Assembly: GCF_003112435.1 (NCBI RefSeq)
Contig: NZ_BDOQ01000013.1
Location: 124,001-188,000, forward strand
Direction of reading: 5' to 3'
DNA from: Novimethylophilus kurashikiensis
Lineage (GTDB): Bacteria > Pseudomonadota > Gammaproteobacteria > Burkholderiales > Methylophilaceae
Length of the DNA: 64,000 nucleotides
The notes below the pieces were generated by a model. It was not told the origin of the DNA and did not search any database. It saw only the letters and a program-made list of their open reading frames with translations. Shown piece by piece: positions 27,975 to 35,838 of the stretch. A program made the translations under genes and the position numbers. Position 1 is the stretch's first letter, and each line of letters opens with the position of its first letter.

Positions 27975-30379
27975 GTGGTGATTTTTCAACCTCTCTCTGC
28001 AAGTACATGGATGGCGAAGCTTACGCGCCCCCTATTTTTCTTGCTGATCCTAATAATCGATTCCAACTGATATACGTCAATCGAGCTTGCCTAAATTTCG
28101 GCATTCAAATTGATGCGCAATTTGGGAAGACATTGACCGAATGTATTCCTACGATTACCCAAGACAAGCTTGATGAATTGTGGGCTAAGGTTTGTAAATC
28201 CGGGAAGGCTACGTTACTTACAGATTTTCAAAAATCCCATGAAACTGTCCTTTCCATCGAGTTGTCACTCAGTCAGATGGTCCATGCAGGAAAAAATCTG
28301 ATGTTCGGTTGTATAAGGGACACCAGTGAGCAAGGTGCAATCCTGCACGCCCGAGTAGCGCTCGAAGACGCACAGCGCATAGCCCATATTGGGAGTTGGG
28401 ATGTAGATATTCTCAATGACGTATTGACCTGGAGCGATGAAACTTTTCGAATATGGGAAATCGACAAAACCAAATTCGAGGCGACCTTTGCGGCATTTGT
28501 TGAAACCGTTCATCCGGATGACCGCGAAAAGGTGGTCCATAACTACAATCAGTCGTTGATCAACAAGACTTTGTATCAGGTTGAGCATCGTTTGTTATTT
28601 CCTGATGGTCGGGTGAAATACATTCAGGAACGCGGTGAACCCTTCTACGACGATGATGGAAGACCTATCCGCTTTATCGGCACTTCATTGGATGTTACCG
28701 AGCGCAAACGGTTTGAGGAGTTGGTTGCCCTGCAAAATCATGCACTCGATCATATGGGCGAGGCTGTTTATCTTGTTGATGAGGATGCTCACATTCTTCA
28801 TGTCAACAATGCTGCGTGCAAAATGCTTGGTTATACACAGGAAGAGCTATTAACAAGACGGGTATGTGATCTAGATCCCAATTACGACCCAGCAACATGG
28901 CATCATCACTGGAACGATCTACTTAACCAGAAGACGATTACGCTGGAAACCCTACATAGAAGCAAATCAGGCGCTCTGGTGCCTATCGAAGTGAATGCGA
29001 ATGCCATTGAATATGAGGGGCGGCGCGTTAATTTTGCTCTTGTACGCGATATAACCGAACGCAAGCGAATTGAGGCTCAGATTCAACATCAAGCCAGCTA
29101 TGATGCTCTCACCGGGCTCCCTAACAGGCGTTTATTCGGGGATAGACTCAGGGAAAAAATCAGCACGGCTGAACGCAGCGGAAGTAATGTTGCCATATTG
29201 TTCATTGATCTTGACCGCTTTAAGGAGGTCAACGACACATTGGGCCATCATTACGGTGATCAACTGTTAATCCAGGCTGCACAGCGTATTCAGCGATGCG
29301 TTCGAGAGAGCGATACCTTGGCCAGGATGGGGGGAGATGAATTCGTTCTTATCCTTCCCGATGTCACCGAAATTTCGCATTTAGGACGCGTAGCTCAAAG
29401 TATTATCGATGTGATGGCATCTCCCTTTGATGTGGATAGCCAAATATCCTATGTTTCAGCAAGCATAGGCATTGCTAGCTACCCCTCAGATGTCGACAGT
29501 TTCGAAGGGCTGATCAGTGCGGCAGATCAGGCAATGTATTTTGCCAAGGAGCGTGGGCGCAACTGCTTTAGCTTTTTTACTCCTGCCATGCAGAAGCAAG
29601 TCCAGCAGCGCCTCTCCTTAGCGAATGATCTGCGTGAGGCTATGTCCAAAGATCAGCTTCAGATTCATCTTCAGCCTATCGTTGACATTGTCAGCGGCCA
29701 AGTGGTGAAGGCGGAGGCTTTAGTCCGCTGGAAACACCCGAAACATGGCATGGTCTCGCCCGATAAATTTATTCCTATTGCTGAGGAAATGGGACTGATC
29801 CATGAGATTGGCGACTGGGTATTCAGGCAAGCGGCAGAAGCAATGTCGCTCTGGCTTGCTAAGGCTACTGGGAATGATTGCTGCCAGATTAGTGTAAACA
29901 TATCCGCGCGTCAGTTCATGCATAGCGATATTGGTAACTCATGGGTCGATTACTTGTCCGCAATTCACTTACCTCCATCTCATGTAGTGATCGAAATTAC
30001 TGAAAGTTTGTTGTTGGGCGATGAAGCTGACGTTATGGTGAAACTGCAACGTCTGCGTGAGGCCGGTATGCAATTGGCATTGGATGACTTTGGCACTGGC
30101 TATTCTGCTATGTCTTATCTAAAGAAGTTCAACATCGACTACCTCAAGATCGACCGTTCCTTTGTGCGTGATCTGGAATCCGACCCTAATGACCGTGCCA
30201 TTGCTGAAGCGATTGTAGTCATGGCCCACAGATTGGGGTTGAGAACTATTGCCGAAGGAGTGGAGACGGAACACCAAAAAGATATTCTGGCTCAAGTTGG
30301 ATGCGATTACGTCCAGGGTTATCTCTATGCCAAACCTATGCCAGTTGAGGAGTTCTTTGCGTTTTTAGAGGCTAAGTAA
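27968..30379 (+). CDS. PAS-PAS-PAS-GGDEF-EAL cyclic-di-GMP signalling protein
   Basis: This 803-residue protein has no signal peptide or membrane helix and should be cytosolic. Three PAS-type sensor segments (about 20-125, 130-245, 255-370), two ending in the typical DVTERKR or DITERKR, precede a GGDEF domain (about 380-535) and an EAL domain (about 555-795). The GGDEF motif is intact (near 456) with an RxxD inhibitory site (RESD) five residues before it. The EAL motif (AEAL near 581) and the residues of NISARQF, EITES, LDDFGTGYS, LKIDRSFV and EGVET are present, so both cyclase and phosphodiesterase activity are possible. It is AT-rich relative to core genes and lies in the ssrA island. Confidence 0.9.
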   Translation: MLSGDFSTSLCKYMDGEAYAPPIFLADPNNRFQLIYVNRACLNFGIQIDAQFGKTLTECIPTITQDKLDELWAKVCKSGKATLLTDFQKSHETVLSIELSLSQMVHAGKNLMFGCIRDTSEQGAILHARVALEDAQRIAHIGSWDVDILNDVLTWSDETFRIWEIDKTKFEATFAAFVETVHPDDREKVVHNYNQSLINKTLYQVEHRLLFPDGRVKYIQERGEPFYDDDGRPIRFIGTSLDVTERKRFEELVALQNHALDHMGEAVYLVDEDAHILHVNNAACKMLGYTQEELLTRRVCDLDPNYDPATWHHHWNDLLNQKTITLETLHRSKSGALVPIEVNANAIEYEGRRVNFALVRDITERKRIEAQIQHQASYDALTGLPNRRLFGDRLREKISTAERSGSNVAILFIDLDRFKEVNDTLGHHYGDQLLIQAAQRIQRCVRESDTLARMGGDEFVLILPDVTEISHLGRVAQSIIDVMASPFDVDSQISYVSASIGIASYPSDVDSFEGLISAADQAMYFAKERGRNCFSFFTPAMQKQVQQRLSLANDLREAMSKDQLQIHLQPIVDIVSGQVVKAEALVRWKHPKHGMVSPDKFIPIAEEMGLIHEIGDWVFRQAAEAMSLWLAKATGNDCCQISVNISARQFMHSDIGNSWVDYLSAIHLPPSHVVIEITESLLLGDEADVMVKLQRLREAGMQLALDDFGTGYSAMSYLKKFNIDYLKIDRSFVRDLESDPNDRAIAEAIVVMAHRLGLRTIAEGVETEHQKDILAQVGCDYVQGYLYAKPMPVEEFFAFLEAK

Positions 30380-30729
30380 GGTACAGTAACCTATCAAGTA
30401 GAAGCGCAAACGGCAGCGCATGATGCCGAGGGAGGAAAGCAATGAAAGCAACAAAATTGGTATTGGCTTTGGTATTCGCATTTGCCGCTTCCTCGGCATT
30501 TGCCTGCCCCAAGGGACCCCATTGAGTTGGTGACACTGGTGCCCATCATAAGGGCGGCAAGTGCGCCTCTGCTGAAGAGGCTGCCGCCGCAAAGGGCGCT
30601 GCAAAGAAAGACAAGGAAGTCACCGTAGGTAACGAAAAAGCCGCTACCAGTGGTGCTACTGCTGACGATAAGTCAGTGAAGGAAGCGAAACCGCATGGTA
30701 AGAAAAAAGCAAAACAATTAAGAATCCCA

Positions 30730-30760
30730 GAGGCGGGGCCGAAAAGCTCCGCTTCTCTCC
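30730..30760 (+). terminator. Hairpin after the broken secreted-protein gene
   Basis: A ten-pair stem with two G-T pairs (30730-30739 with 30746-30755) and a six-base CGAAAA loop is followed by a pyrimidine tract. It may have been the terminator of the small gene. Confidence 0.4.
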
Positions 30761-30810
30761 TTATCTATTCTGCAAGCCACTGGATGGCTTCACCCCTAAG
30801 CACTAATCTC

Positions 30811-30834
30811 AATATCGCCGCTAGTCTTATCTAG
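30811..30834 (+). repeat. Remnant of a DUF1345 gene 3' end
   Basis: These 24 bases match the last 24 bases of the intact DUF1345 gene (33001-33024) at 21 positions, and both encode NIAASLI followed by TAG. This points to duplication and deletion within the accessory region. Confidence 0.5.
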
Positions 30835-30909
30835 CAAAGAGCAGAGCCCCTTGAAACGCTGGGTTACGCCCCTATCTTAAGTACAGTAGATGAATAATCC
30901 ATCATCAAA

Positions 30910-30984
30910 GGCAGGGTGTCTGAGTGGTTAAGGTCACGGTGTGCAAAGCCGTGCAGGCTGGTTCGATTCCAGCACCTGCCTCCA
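30910..30984 (+). tRNA. tRNA-Cys (anticodon GCA), island-borne
   Basis: A 75-base cloverleaf ends in an encoded CCA with T73, the usual discriminator for tRNA-Cys. The anticodon loop GTGCAAA gives anticodon GCA. The T-arm (GCTGG, TTCGATT, CCAGC) and anticodon stem (ACGGT with GCCGT) are good, and the invariant T8, A14, G18G19, A21, T33 and TTC are kept. Oddities are a G7-A66 mismatch at the base of the acceptor stem, a weak D-stem (only C11-G24 plus a wobble pair) and G32. It may be a functional extra copy or a decaying one. Confidence 0.8.
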
Positions 30985-31014
30985 TCGATTAGCTTTCCTT
31001 CAATCTCCTCCCTC

Positions 31015-31043
31015 AGCGGCCTATCCCCTTGGCCGCTTTTTTT
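31015..31043 (+). terminator. Rho-independent terminator after tRNA-Cys
   Basis: AGCGGCC (31015-31021), a nine-base loop and GGCCGCT (31031-31037) are followed by a run of T. Its position 30 bases after the tRNA suits termination of the tRNA transcript. Confidence 0.8.
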
Positions 31044-31052
31044 ATGTGCTGA

Positions 31053-31854
31053 TTAACGCCAATATCCCTCAGGGAAGAATTGAGAGCCGATATTGTGGGG
31101 ATCAACATATGAAACATTCATCTGATCCAGCTTCGTAAGGAAGCCATCCAAATAGCTCAGCATGAAAGCAGTATCATGCATGAGGATAATATCCCCAGAT
31201 TCAAATCGTATAGTCCTATAAAACTTCTTCCAGTCATCCAACTCTTCTTTTGTTTTGGTATCACTACTGTCATTCATATAGGTTTGCCAACCCATCGGTT
31301 CCATGCCTTGCCTTAGGCTCATGTCTATTACTTGAGGTGTGAATGATCCAAAGTGGGCACGAAAGAAATGAGAACGGTGGCCGATTAGCTTTTGCAGATA
31401 ATCAGCACACCCGCCAATCTCCTTGTTCAACTGATCTGGATGTTGAGAGCCCACCTCCTTCAAGTCGAGATGGTTATAGGCGTGATTGGCTATCAGATTG
31501 CCTTGCGATTTGATTTCGGCGAGAACTTTTCTGTTTTCGGCCCAGCATGGGTTTTGTGCTGGGTCGATATTTGAGCAATTAGCAAACCAGATGGCATGAG
31601 CCGAATGCTTTTTTCAGAACATCAAGGATTGCTCTGTCAATATCCGGATTTTTCGGGCCATCATCAATCGTGAGAAGGATGAACTTGCGATTAAGTGCTT
31701 TCTGCTCAAACCCAACTAATGAGTCTTTAATGTCGACTTGTGCGGAGCTTTTTGAAAGAGTGAAGTTGACTGGGCGACCTGCCAGAGTGTGTCCAATGAA
31801 TCCGAGGAAAAATATGCTGAAGAAAATACCAAAAGACGATAATGATTTTTCAAT
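31053..31854 (-). pseudogene. Polysaccharide deacetylase gene, broken
   Basis: The minus strand encodes a signal-anchor start (EKSLSSFGIFFSIFFLG), then the NodB-fold motif ILLTIDDGPKNPD (about 31680-31640). At a run of six A (about 31615) the frame shifts by one base; the second frame continues HAIWFANCSNIDP, HAYNHLDL, FFRAHFGSFTP and GDIILMHDT to the stop at 31053. A perfect AAGGAG stands six bases before ATT (31854-31852) where ATG would be expected, and no other usual start codon lies in the first frame. The intact protein would have been a membrane-anchored or secreted carbohydrate esterase. Both lesions argue for a dead gene. Confidence 0.8.
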
Positions 31855-32046
31855 CTGCCACTCCTTGATCGAGATCAGAGGCGGTATAAAAATCAGATTT
31901 GAAAAAAATGAAATTTATATAAATGTATTGTTATTCGACGATTCTGCTTATTGAGACGAGTTTATTATTTTTGTTTTGGTAGTAGGATTGATGGGTAGGA
32001 TAGAGCGGTGTTTTGCAAGGTTGTTGGTGTATGAGTTGATGAATGC
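31855..32046. other. Gene-free AT-rich stretch
   Basis: About 190 very AT-rich bases without a supportable gene. It leads into the GGGGTAT repeats and the right ssrA-end copy; together 31855-32301 has no coding sequence. Confidence 0.5.
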
Positions 32047-32050
32047 GGGG

Positions 32051-32082
32051 GTATATTTAGGGGTATGTATATTTAGGGGTAT
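32051..32082 (+). repeat. Tandem 16-bp repeat with GGGGTAT core
   Basis: GTATATTTAGGGGTAT occurs twice in direct succession (32051-32066 and 32067-32082), and a third GGGGTAT core precedes them (32047-32053). The repeats lie 68 bases before the right ssrA-end copy. Iterated short sites beside an attachment site resemble arm-type integrase binding sites; this is inference. Confidence 0.55.
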
Positions 32083-32149
32083 ATTGAAAACTTAATTTTC
32101 ATAGAACAGCCACAGTAAAGGATAGCAGCCATTTATGTGGTTGACCCCA

Positions 32150-32218
32150 CACCATCTTCTAGTTTAATGAAGTCCAATGCAGTACCTAAGAACCCGCCTA
32201 AGTGCGGGTTTTTTATTG
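32150..32218 (+). repeat. Right copy of ssrA 3'-end repeat (attR-like)
   Basis: This imperfect copy of 27549-27616 begins CACCATCTTCTAGTTT and includes its own version of the ssrA terminator. The T-arm part of ssrA is not present, only a short CCCC tract before it. Confidence 0.65.
32191..32214 (+). terminator. Terminator hairpin in the right ssrA-end copy
   Basis: AACCCGC, loop CTAAGT and GCGGGTT are followed by T residues. It duplicates the ssrA terminator with two loop changes. Confidence 0.7.
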
Positions 32219-32301
32219 CTATTTATCCGGTATTGCTCAGTATCAAGCTATTCCGCAGTACATAATACTGGGCCTGAAGAGGTTAAATTTAGACAAGACT
32301 A

Positions 32302-33024
32302 ATGTTTCGGCGAAGAGACCGTGGCACGATGACTAATTTCACTTTTGAGAAATGTTTTATGCCTTCCAATCTACTTACCCGACAAGTACACGCTAGGCCT
32401 CGATTATTGCTATCAATTGTAGTTGGATCACTTGTCGCCTTGATGCTACCAAAGTGGCTCGCCTTGCATGCTATCACCAGAATTATTATTGGCTGGTCGA
32501 GTGTAACCACCCTTTATTTGGCACTGAGCGCGGTGATGATGTATCGCTCATCTCATGAGCAAATGAGGCACAGGGCGCAACTTGAAGATGAGGGGCAGTT
32601 CGTCATTCTGACGCTGGTGATGTTGGCTGCTTTAGCAAGCCTTGCTGCTATTGTTGCTGAACTGGGACTGGTGAAAGATATGAAGGGTGGCTTGAAGTAC
32701 GCCCATATTGGATTAGCTGCTTTTACTATCGTCTCTTCCTGGTTTTTCACGCATGTAATGTTCGCCCTGCATTACGCCCATGACTACTATGCCTCAATCG
32801 ACACGCGGGAGAGCACAGGCCTCGACTTTCCTCATGACAAAACTCCAAGCTATAGCGATTTCCTTTATTTTTCCTTTGTTATTGGCACATCCGGCCAGAC
32901 AGCGGATGTGTCGTTCACTTCTAAGCGAATGAGGAAGATAGGGCTGGCTCACTGTGTTCTGGCTTTCTTCTTCAATACAACCATTCTAGCGTTGACCATC
33001 AACATCGCCGCAAGCCTTATCTAG
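32302..33024 (+). CDS. DUF1345 integral membrane protein
   Basis: This protein of up to 240 residues has about five membrane helices and matches the DUF1345 (COG4291) layout: HARPRLLLSIVVGSLVALMLP at the start, HYAHDYY and SDFLYFSFVIGTSGQTADV in the second half, and a final hydrophobic helix. The function of the family is unknown. Three in-frame ATG codons (32302, 32329, 32359) are possible; the last best matches the usual family start, while none has a convincing ribosome-binding site. It stands alone just beyond the right ssrA-end repeat. Confidence 0.75.
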   Translation: MFRRRDRGTMTNFTFEKCFMPSNLLTRQVHARPRLLLSIVVGSLVALMLPKWLALHAITRIIIGWSSVTTLYLALSAVMMYRSSHEQMRHRAQLEDEGQFVILTLVMLAALASLAAIVAELGLVKDMKGGLKYAHIGLAAFTIVSSWFFTHVMFALHYAHDYYASIDTRESTGLDFPHDKTPSYSDFLYFSFVIGTSGQTADVSFTSKRMRKIGLAHCVLAFFFNTTILALTINIAASLI

Positions 33025-33208
33025 ACGGATTCAAGCTTTCTTACTTGCGCCTGACGTGTTCGTCGGTTTGTCCAGCGCTACTTAGAGCGCCAGCGTACTT
33101 TATAGAATCAGTCGGCTTTATTTGGTTGCATTTGAAGAAGCTGAAAACTCCATTTATTTAGAGTGAAAGGAGACTATAAAAGCCAAATCTAATATATATT
33201 GAAGGAGT

Positions 33209-33379
33209 ATGCAAAATGAATATTTAAAGCAGGCAAATATTTATCTGGTTAGTAAGAAAGATGAAGACCTAAGCAGCGAATAACTGTGGAGATATCGAAA
33301 GCTTTTTGCGAGCAGTACGGATTGGGCTGATCCAAAGATGGTGCAATTTCACCACTCTCATGAGGAATGGGGTTATTAA
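33209..33379 (+). pseudogene. Short interrupted reading frame before the PAS-GGDEF gene
   Basis: A strong GAAGGAG precedes ATG 33209. The frame reads MQNEYLKQANIYLVSKKDEDLSSE, meets TAA at 33281-33283, then stays open for 31 more codons (ending HHSHEEWGY) to a TAA that directly abuts the ATG of the PAS-GGDEF gene. It may be a 24-residue leader ORF or the remnant of a 56-codon gene with one stop. No homologue is recognised. The stretch 33025-33208 before it holds nothing I can support. Confidence 0.3.
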
Positions 33380-34663
33380 ATGGTCTCAAATATTTCTTCA
33401 CGGCAACTCGACATGCATCAGCTATCAAAAATTAGCATGGACATGGCATACGATGCCATTCTATGGTTAGCCTTGGATGGCAGTATTGTTTACTCCAATT
33501 TCTCCGCTAGCCGCTATCTTGGATATTCAGAAGAAGAGCTTACACAACTCACTATTTTCGATCTCGATCCGAATTACCCCAGAGAAGTTTGGCCACAGCA
33601 TGTTGCCGAGCATAAACAAAAAAAATCAGTATCACTTGAATCAAAGCATCTCACTAAAGATGGTCGAATGATTGATGTGGAGATTTCGTGTAATTACGTG
33701 GAATGGGATGGGCAAGAGTACTTTTGTTCTATTGTCAGAGACATCACGGAACGCAAGGAGTCAGATAATTCACTAAAGCTGGCAAGCCTCATATACAGCG
33801 AGACAAGCCAAGCCATGCTTGTTACTGACCAAGAAAATGAGATTATCGCTATTAACCCTGCTTTTACTGCTTTAACTGGCTACGCATGGGACGAGGTCCT
33901 AGGTAAGAATCCAAAGTTCTTAAGCTCCGGGCGCCAAGATAAAAGCTTTTATGATTCGATGTGGGAGTCCTTGCATCTGCGTGGGACGTGGCAAGGTGAA
34001 ATCTGGAATCGCCGCAAAAATGGTGAGATTTATCCAGAATGGCTTTCTATTAACACCGTCTATGATGAAAAGGGGGCTGTCTATCGTCGTATCGCTTTGT
34101 TTACCGATATCACGGAGATAAAAAAATCAGAAGAACTGATATGGAATCAGGCTAATTATGATGCGTTGACAGGGCTGCCCAATCGCCGCATGACTCTAGA
34201 CCGGCTCGATTTTGAAATTAAAAAATCAAGACGAGAAAATTTGCCGCTGGTTGTCCTGTTTATAGATCTGGACGGCTTCAAAGAAGTTAACGATACATTT
34301 GGTCATGATATTGGGGATCAATTACTGATTGAGGTCTCACAAAGAATTTTGAAGTGTGTTCGTGAGTCCGACACACTTGGTCGCATAGGCGGCGATGAAT
34401 TTGTCGTCATACTTGGCGAAGTGGTAGATATTGATAGTACCGATCGGATACTTAAGGAAATGCTTAACGCAATTTCAGAGCCATATTTGCTTCAGAACCA
34501 TGCTGTGACGATATCGGCAAGTATTGGATTAGCCCTATTTCCAGACGATTCGGAAGATGCCTCTACACTATTGAAAAGTGCAGATAAGGCCATGTATGAG
34601 GCTAAGCATAGGGGGAAAAATCAGCATTGTTGGTATTCGGAACTTAAAACCGCAACTCGATAG
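33380..34663 (+). CDS. PAS-PAS-GGDEF diguanylate cyclase
   Basis: This 427-residue cytosolic protein has two PAS domains (about 15-125 and 135-255, ending DITERKE and DITEIKK) and a C-terminal GGDEF domain (about 265-420). The active-site motif is intact (GGDEF near 337), and the RxxD product-inhibition site (RESD) lies five residues before it, so an active, feedback-controlled cyclase is likely. The first PAS and GGDEF segments resemble those of the island GGDEF-EAL protein (DLDPNYP versus DLDPNYD; RCVRESDTL versus KCVRESDTL), suggesting common origin. It is AT-rich and followed by a strong terminator. Confidence 0.9.
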   Translation: MVSNISSRQLDMHQLSKISMDMAYDAILWLALDGSIVYSNFSASRYLGYSEEELTQLTIFDLDPNYPREVWPQHVAEHKQKKSVSLESKHLTKDGRMIDVEISCNYVEWDGQEYFCSIVRDITERKESDNSLKLASLIYSETSQAMLVTDQENEIIAINPAFTALTGYAWDEVLGKNPKFLSSGRQDKSFYDSMWESLHLRGTWQGEIWNRRKNGEIYPEWLSINTVYDEKGAVYRRIALFTDITEIKKSEELIWNQANYDALTGLPNRRMTLDRLDFEIKKSRRENLPLVVLFIDLDGFKEVNDTFGHDIGDQLLIEVSQRILKCVRESDTLGRIGGDEFVVILGEVVDIDSTDRILKEMLNAISEPYLLQNHAVTISASIGLALFPDDSEDASTLLKSADKAMYEAKHRGKNQHCWYSELKTATR

Positions 34664-34689
34664 CCTATTTAAGATAGTACAACACAAAA

Positions 34690-34732
34690 CAGAAAACCCG
34701 CGAATCACTACGATTACGCGGGTTTTCTGTTT
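34690..34732. terminator. Strong bidirectional terminator
   Basis: CAGAAAACCCGCG (34690-34702) and CGCGGGTTTTCTG (34717-34729) form a 13-bp stem that can extend through AATC/GATT in the loop. A-tract and T-tract flank it on both sides, so it can end both the PAS-GGDEF transcript and the convergent chemoreceptor remnant. Confidence 0.85.
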
Positions 34733-34788
34733 TATGACCTCCAAATCCTGTCTATTGCAATTACGAAGTTCGAGAAACAGGGGGGTAC

Positions 34789-35599
34789 TCAATTTTCTCT
34801 ATTGGATAGACTCTTAACGGCTGAAAATTGCCCGACTACGTTGGAAATTTCCTGATTGCTTGCCTGAATTTTTTGTATCGCATTACCCGCTTGATTAGCT
34901 TGCATCACTCCTGTTTCGGCTTGTTCGACCATTTTGTTGATACTGATGATGGCTGTCGAGGTACGTTGGGCGATGCTCTTGATCATAGAGGTAATCTCTA
35001 CCGTTGAGGTATTCGTTCTTTCGGCCAGTTTACGCACCTCGTCGGCTACCACCGCAAACCCTCTTCCCATTTCGCCGGCTCGCGCCGCCTCTATGGAGGC
35101 ATTCAATGCTATAAAAATTGGTTTGATCGGCGATCTCCTTGATCGTTTTAACAAGGGCATTGATTTGTGAGGATTGTTTTTCCAACTCACTGATGTGCTC
35201 AGCCGACATGCTTGCACTCTCTGCAATTTTGCGCATTCCACCTACTGTGTGCTCAATAATGATATGCCCTTGCTCGCAAATTTCGCGTTGCTCGGTGGAT
35301 AGCGAGTGGGTGGAATGAACGAGCTCAACATCGTGTCGAATGTCCTCCTCGCGTTCAGTAGCATCATTTGCAAATTTAATTACTTTATAAACGTGACCCT
35401 CATCATCAAATATCGGGTTATAGCTCGCTTCCAGCCACAATATCTGTCCGTTCTTGTCGCGTCGCTCGAATAGGCCGGAGATGAACTCTCCCTGATTGAG
35501 GCGATTCCAGAATCCTTGATACTCCTTGGAGTTGGCGTAATCCTCGTTGCAAAAGATACGATGGTGCTTCCCTGCGATCTCGGGCAGCGAAAATCCCAC
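34789..35599 (-). pseudogene. PAS-chemoreceptor gene, truncated and frameshifted
   Basis: The upstream part encodes most of an Aer-type PAS domain (GFSLPEIAGKHHRIFCNEDYANSKEYQGFW...) and the start of a methyl-accepting signalling domain as far as KEIADQTN. At a T-run near 35115 one extra base shifts the frame; the second frame continues [33 protein letters not shown] to the stop at 34789. In-frame homology (FLRAVGFS) extends a little upstream of the GTG at 35599, but the beginning of the PAS domain is missing. There is no membrane segment. The protein would have been a soluble redox or oxygen receptor. Both lesions indicate a dead gene. Confidence 0.8.
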
Positions 35600-35838
35600 A
35601 GCTCTCAGAAAGGTACATTTGGCACTTGAGATGCATCGAGTTAGCGATTGTCATTACAAAAAATGTAAGTTTTATGCAATATGAGTAAATTACCTTCTTT
35701 TATGCAAGAATAAATTGAAATGTGCTAATTAACTTATGGTTATGGCATAAGGGGTGCTATAAATATATCTATGTAAACCCTTGGGGAAATTTGAAGATTG
35801 TCGACTTAGATGATTGGTCATTTTTTAAGGGCATAAAA

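Larger units (their letters stand above)
30442..30834 (+). pseudogene. Small secreted-protein gene with in-frame TGA
   Basis: A strong ribosome-binding site (GGAGGAAAGC) precedes ATG 30442 and a clear signal peptide MKATKLVLALVFAFAASSAFA. The frame then reads CPKGPH and meets TGA at 30523-30525. It stays open beyond it with a coherent composition (VGDTGAHHKGGKC, then Ala/Lys-rich) until TAG at 30832. A Trp codon (TGG to TGA) is the simplest ancestor. The last eight codons look like a remnant of a DUF1345 gene end, so the original stop was probably earlier. Function unknown; decoding of the TGA as selenocysteine is unlikely (see findings). Confidence 0.55.
27554..32218. mobile_element. Degenerate genomic island at the ssrA 3' end
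   Basis: The segment is bounded by the two imperfect ssrA-end repeats and is visibly AT-richer than the flanking core. It holds a PAS-GGDEF-EAL gene, a small secreted-protein gene with an in-frame stop, a tRNA-Cys and a broken polysaccharide deacetylase gene. Tandem GGGGTAT repeats lie beside the right copy. No integrase, excisionase or transfer gene remains, so it is no longer self-mobile. AT-rich signalling genes continue to about 37.1 kb, so a second insertion or a longer original element is possible. Confidence 0.5.

Noticed and set aside
30523-30525. TGA as a selenocysteine codon
   Set aside because: No SECIS-like stem-loop is evident just after the TGA, no selenoprotein family is recognised, and Trp-to-stop mutation is simpler in a region with other broken genes.
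35722-35838. Extended start of the membrane GGDEF protein
   Set aside because: The 39 extra residues are unlike any known N-terminus, and the ATG at 35839 has AAGGG at a proper distance and starts the membrane module.
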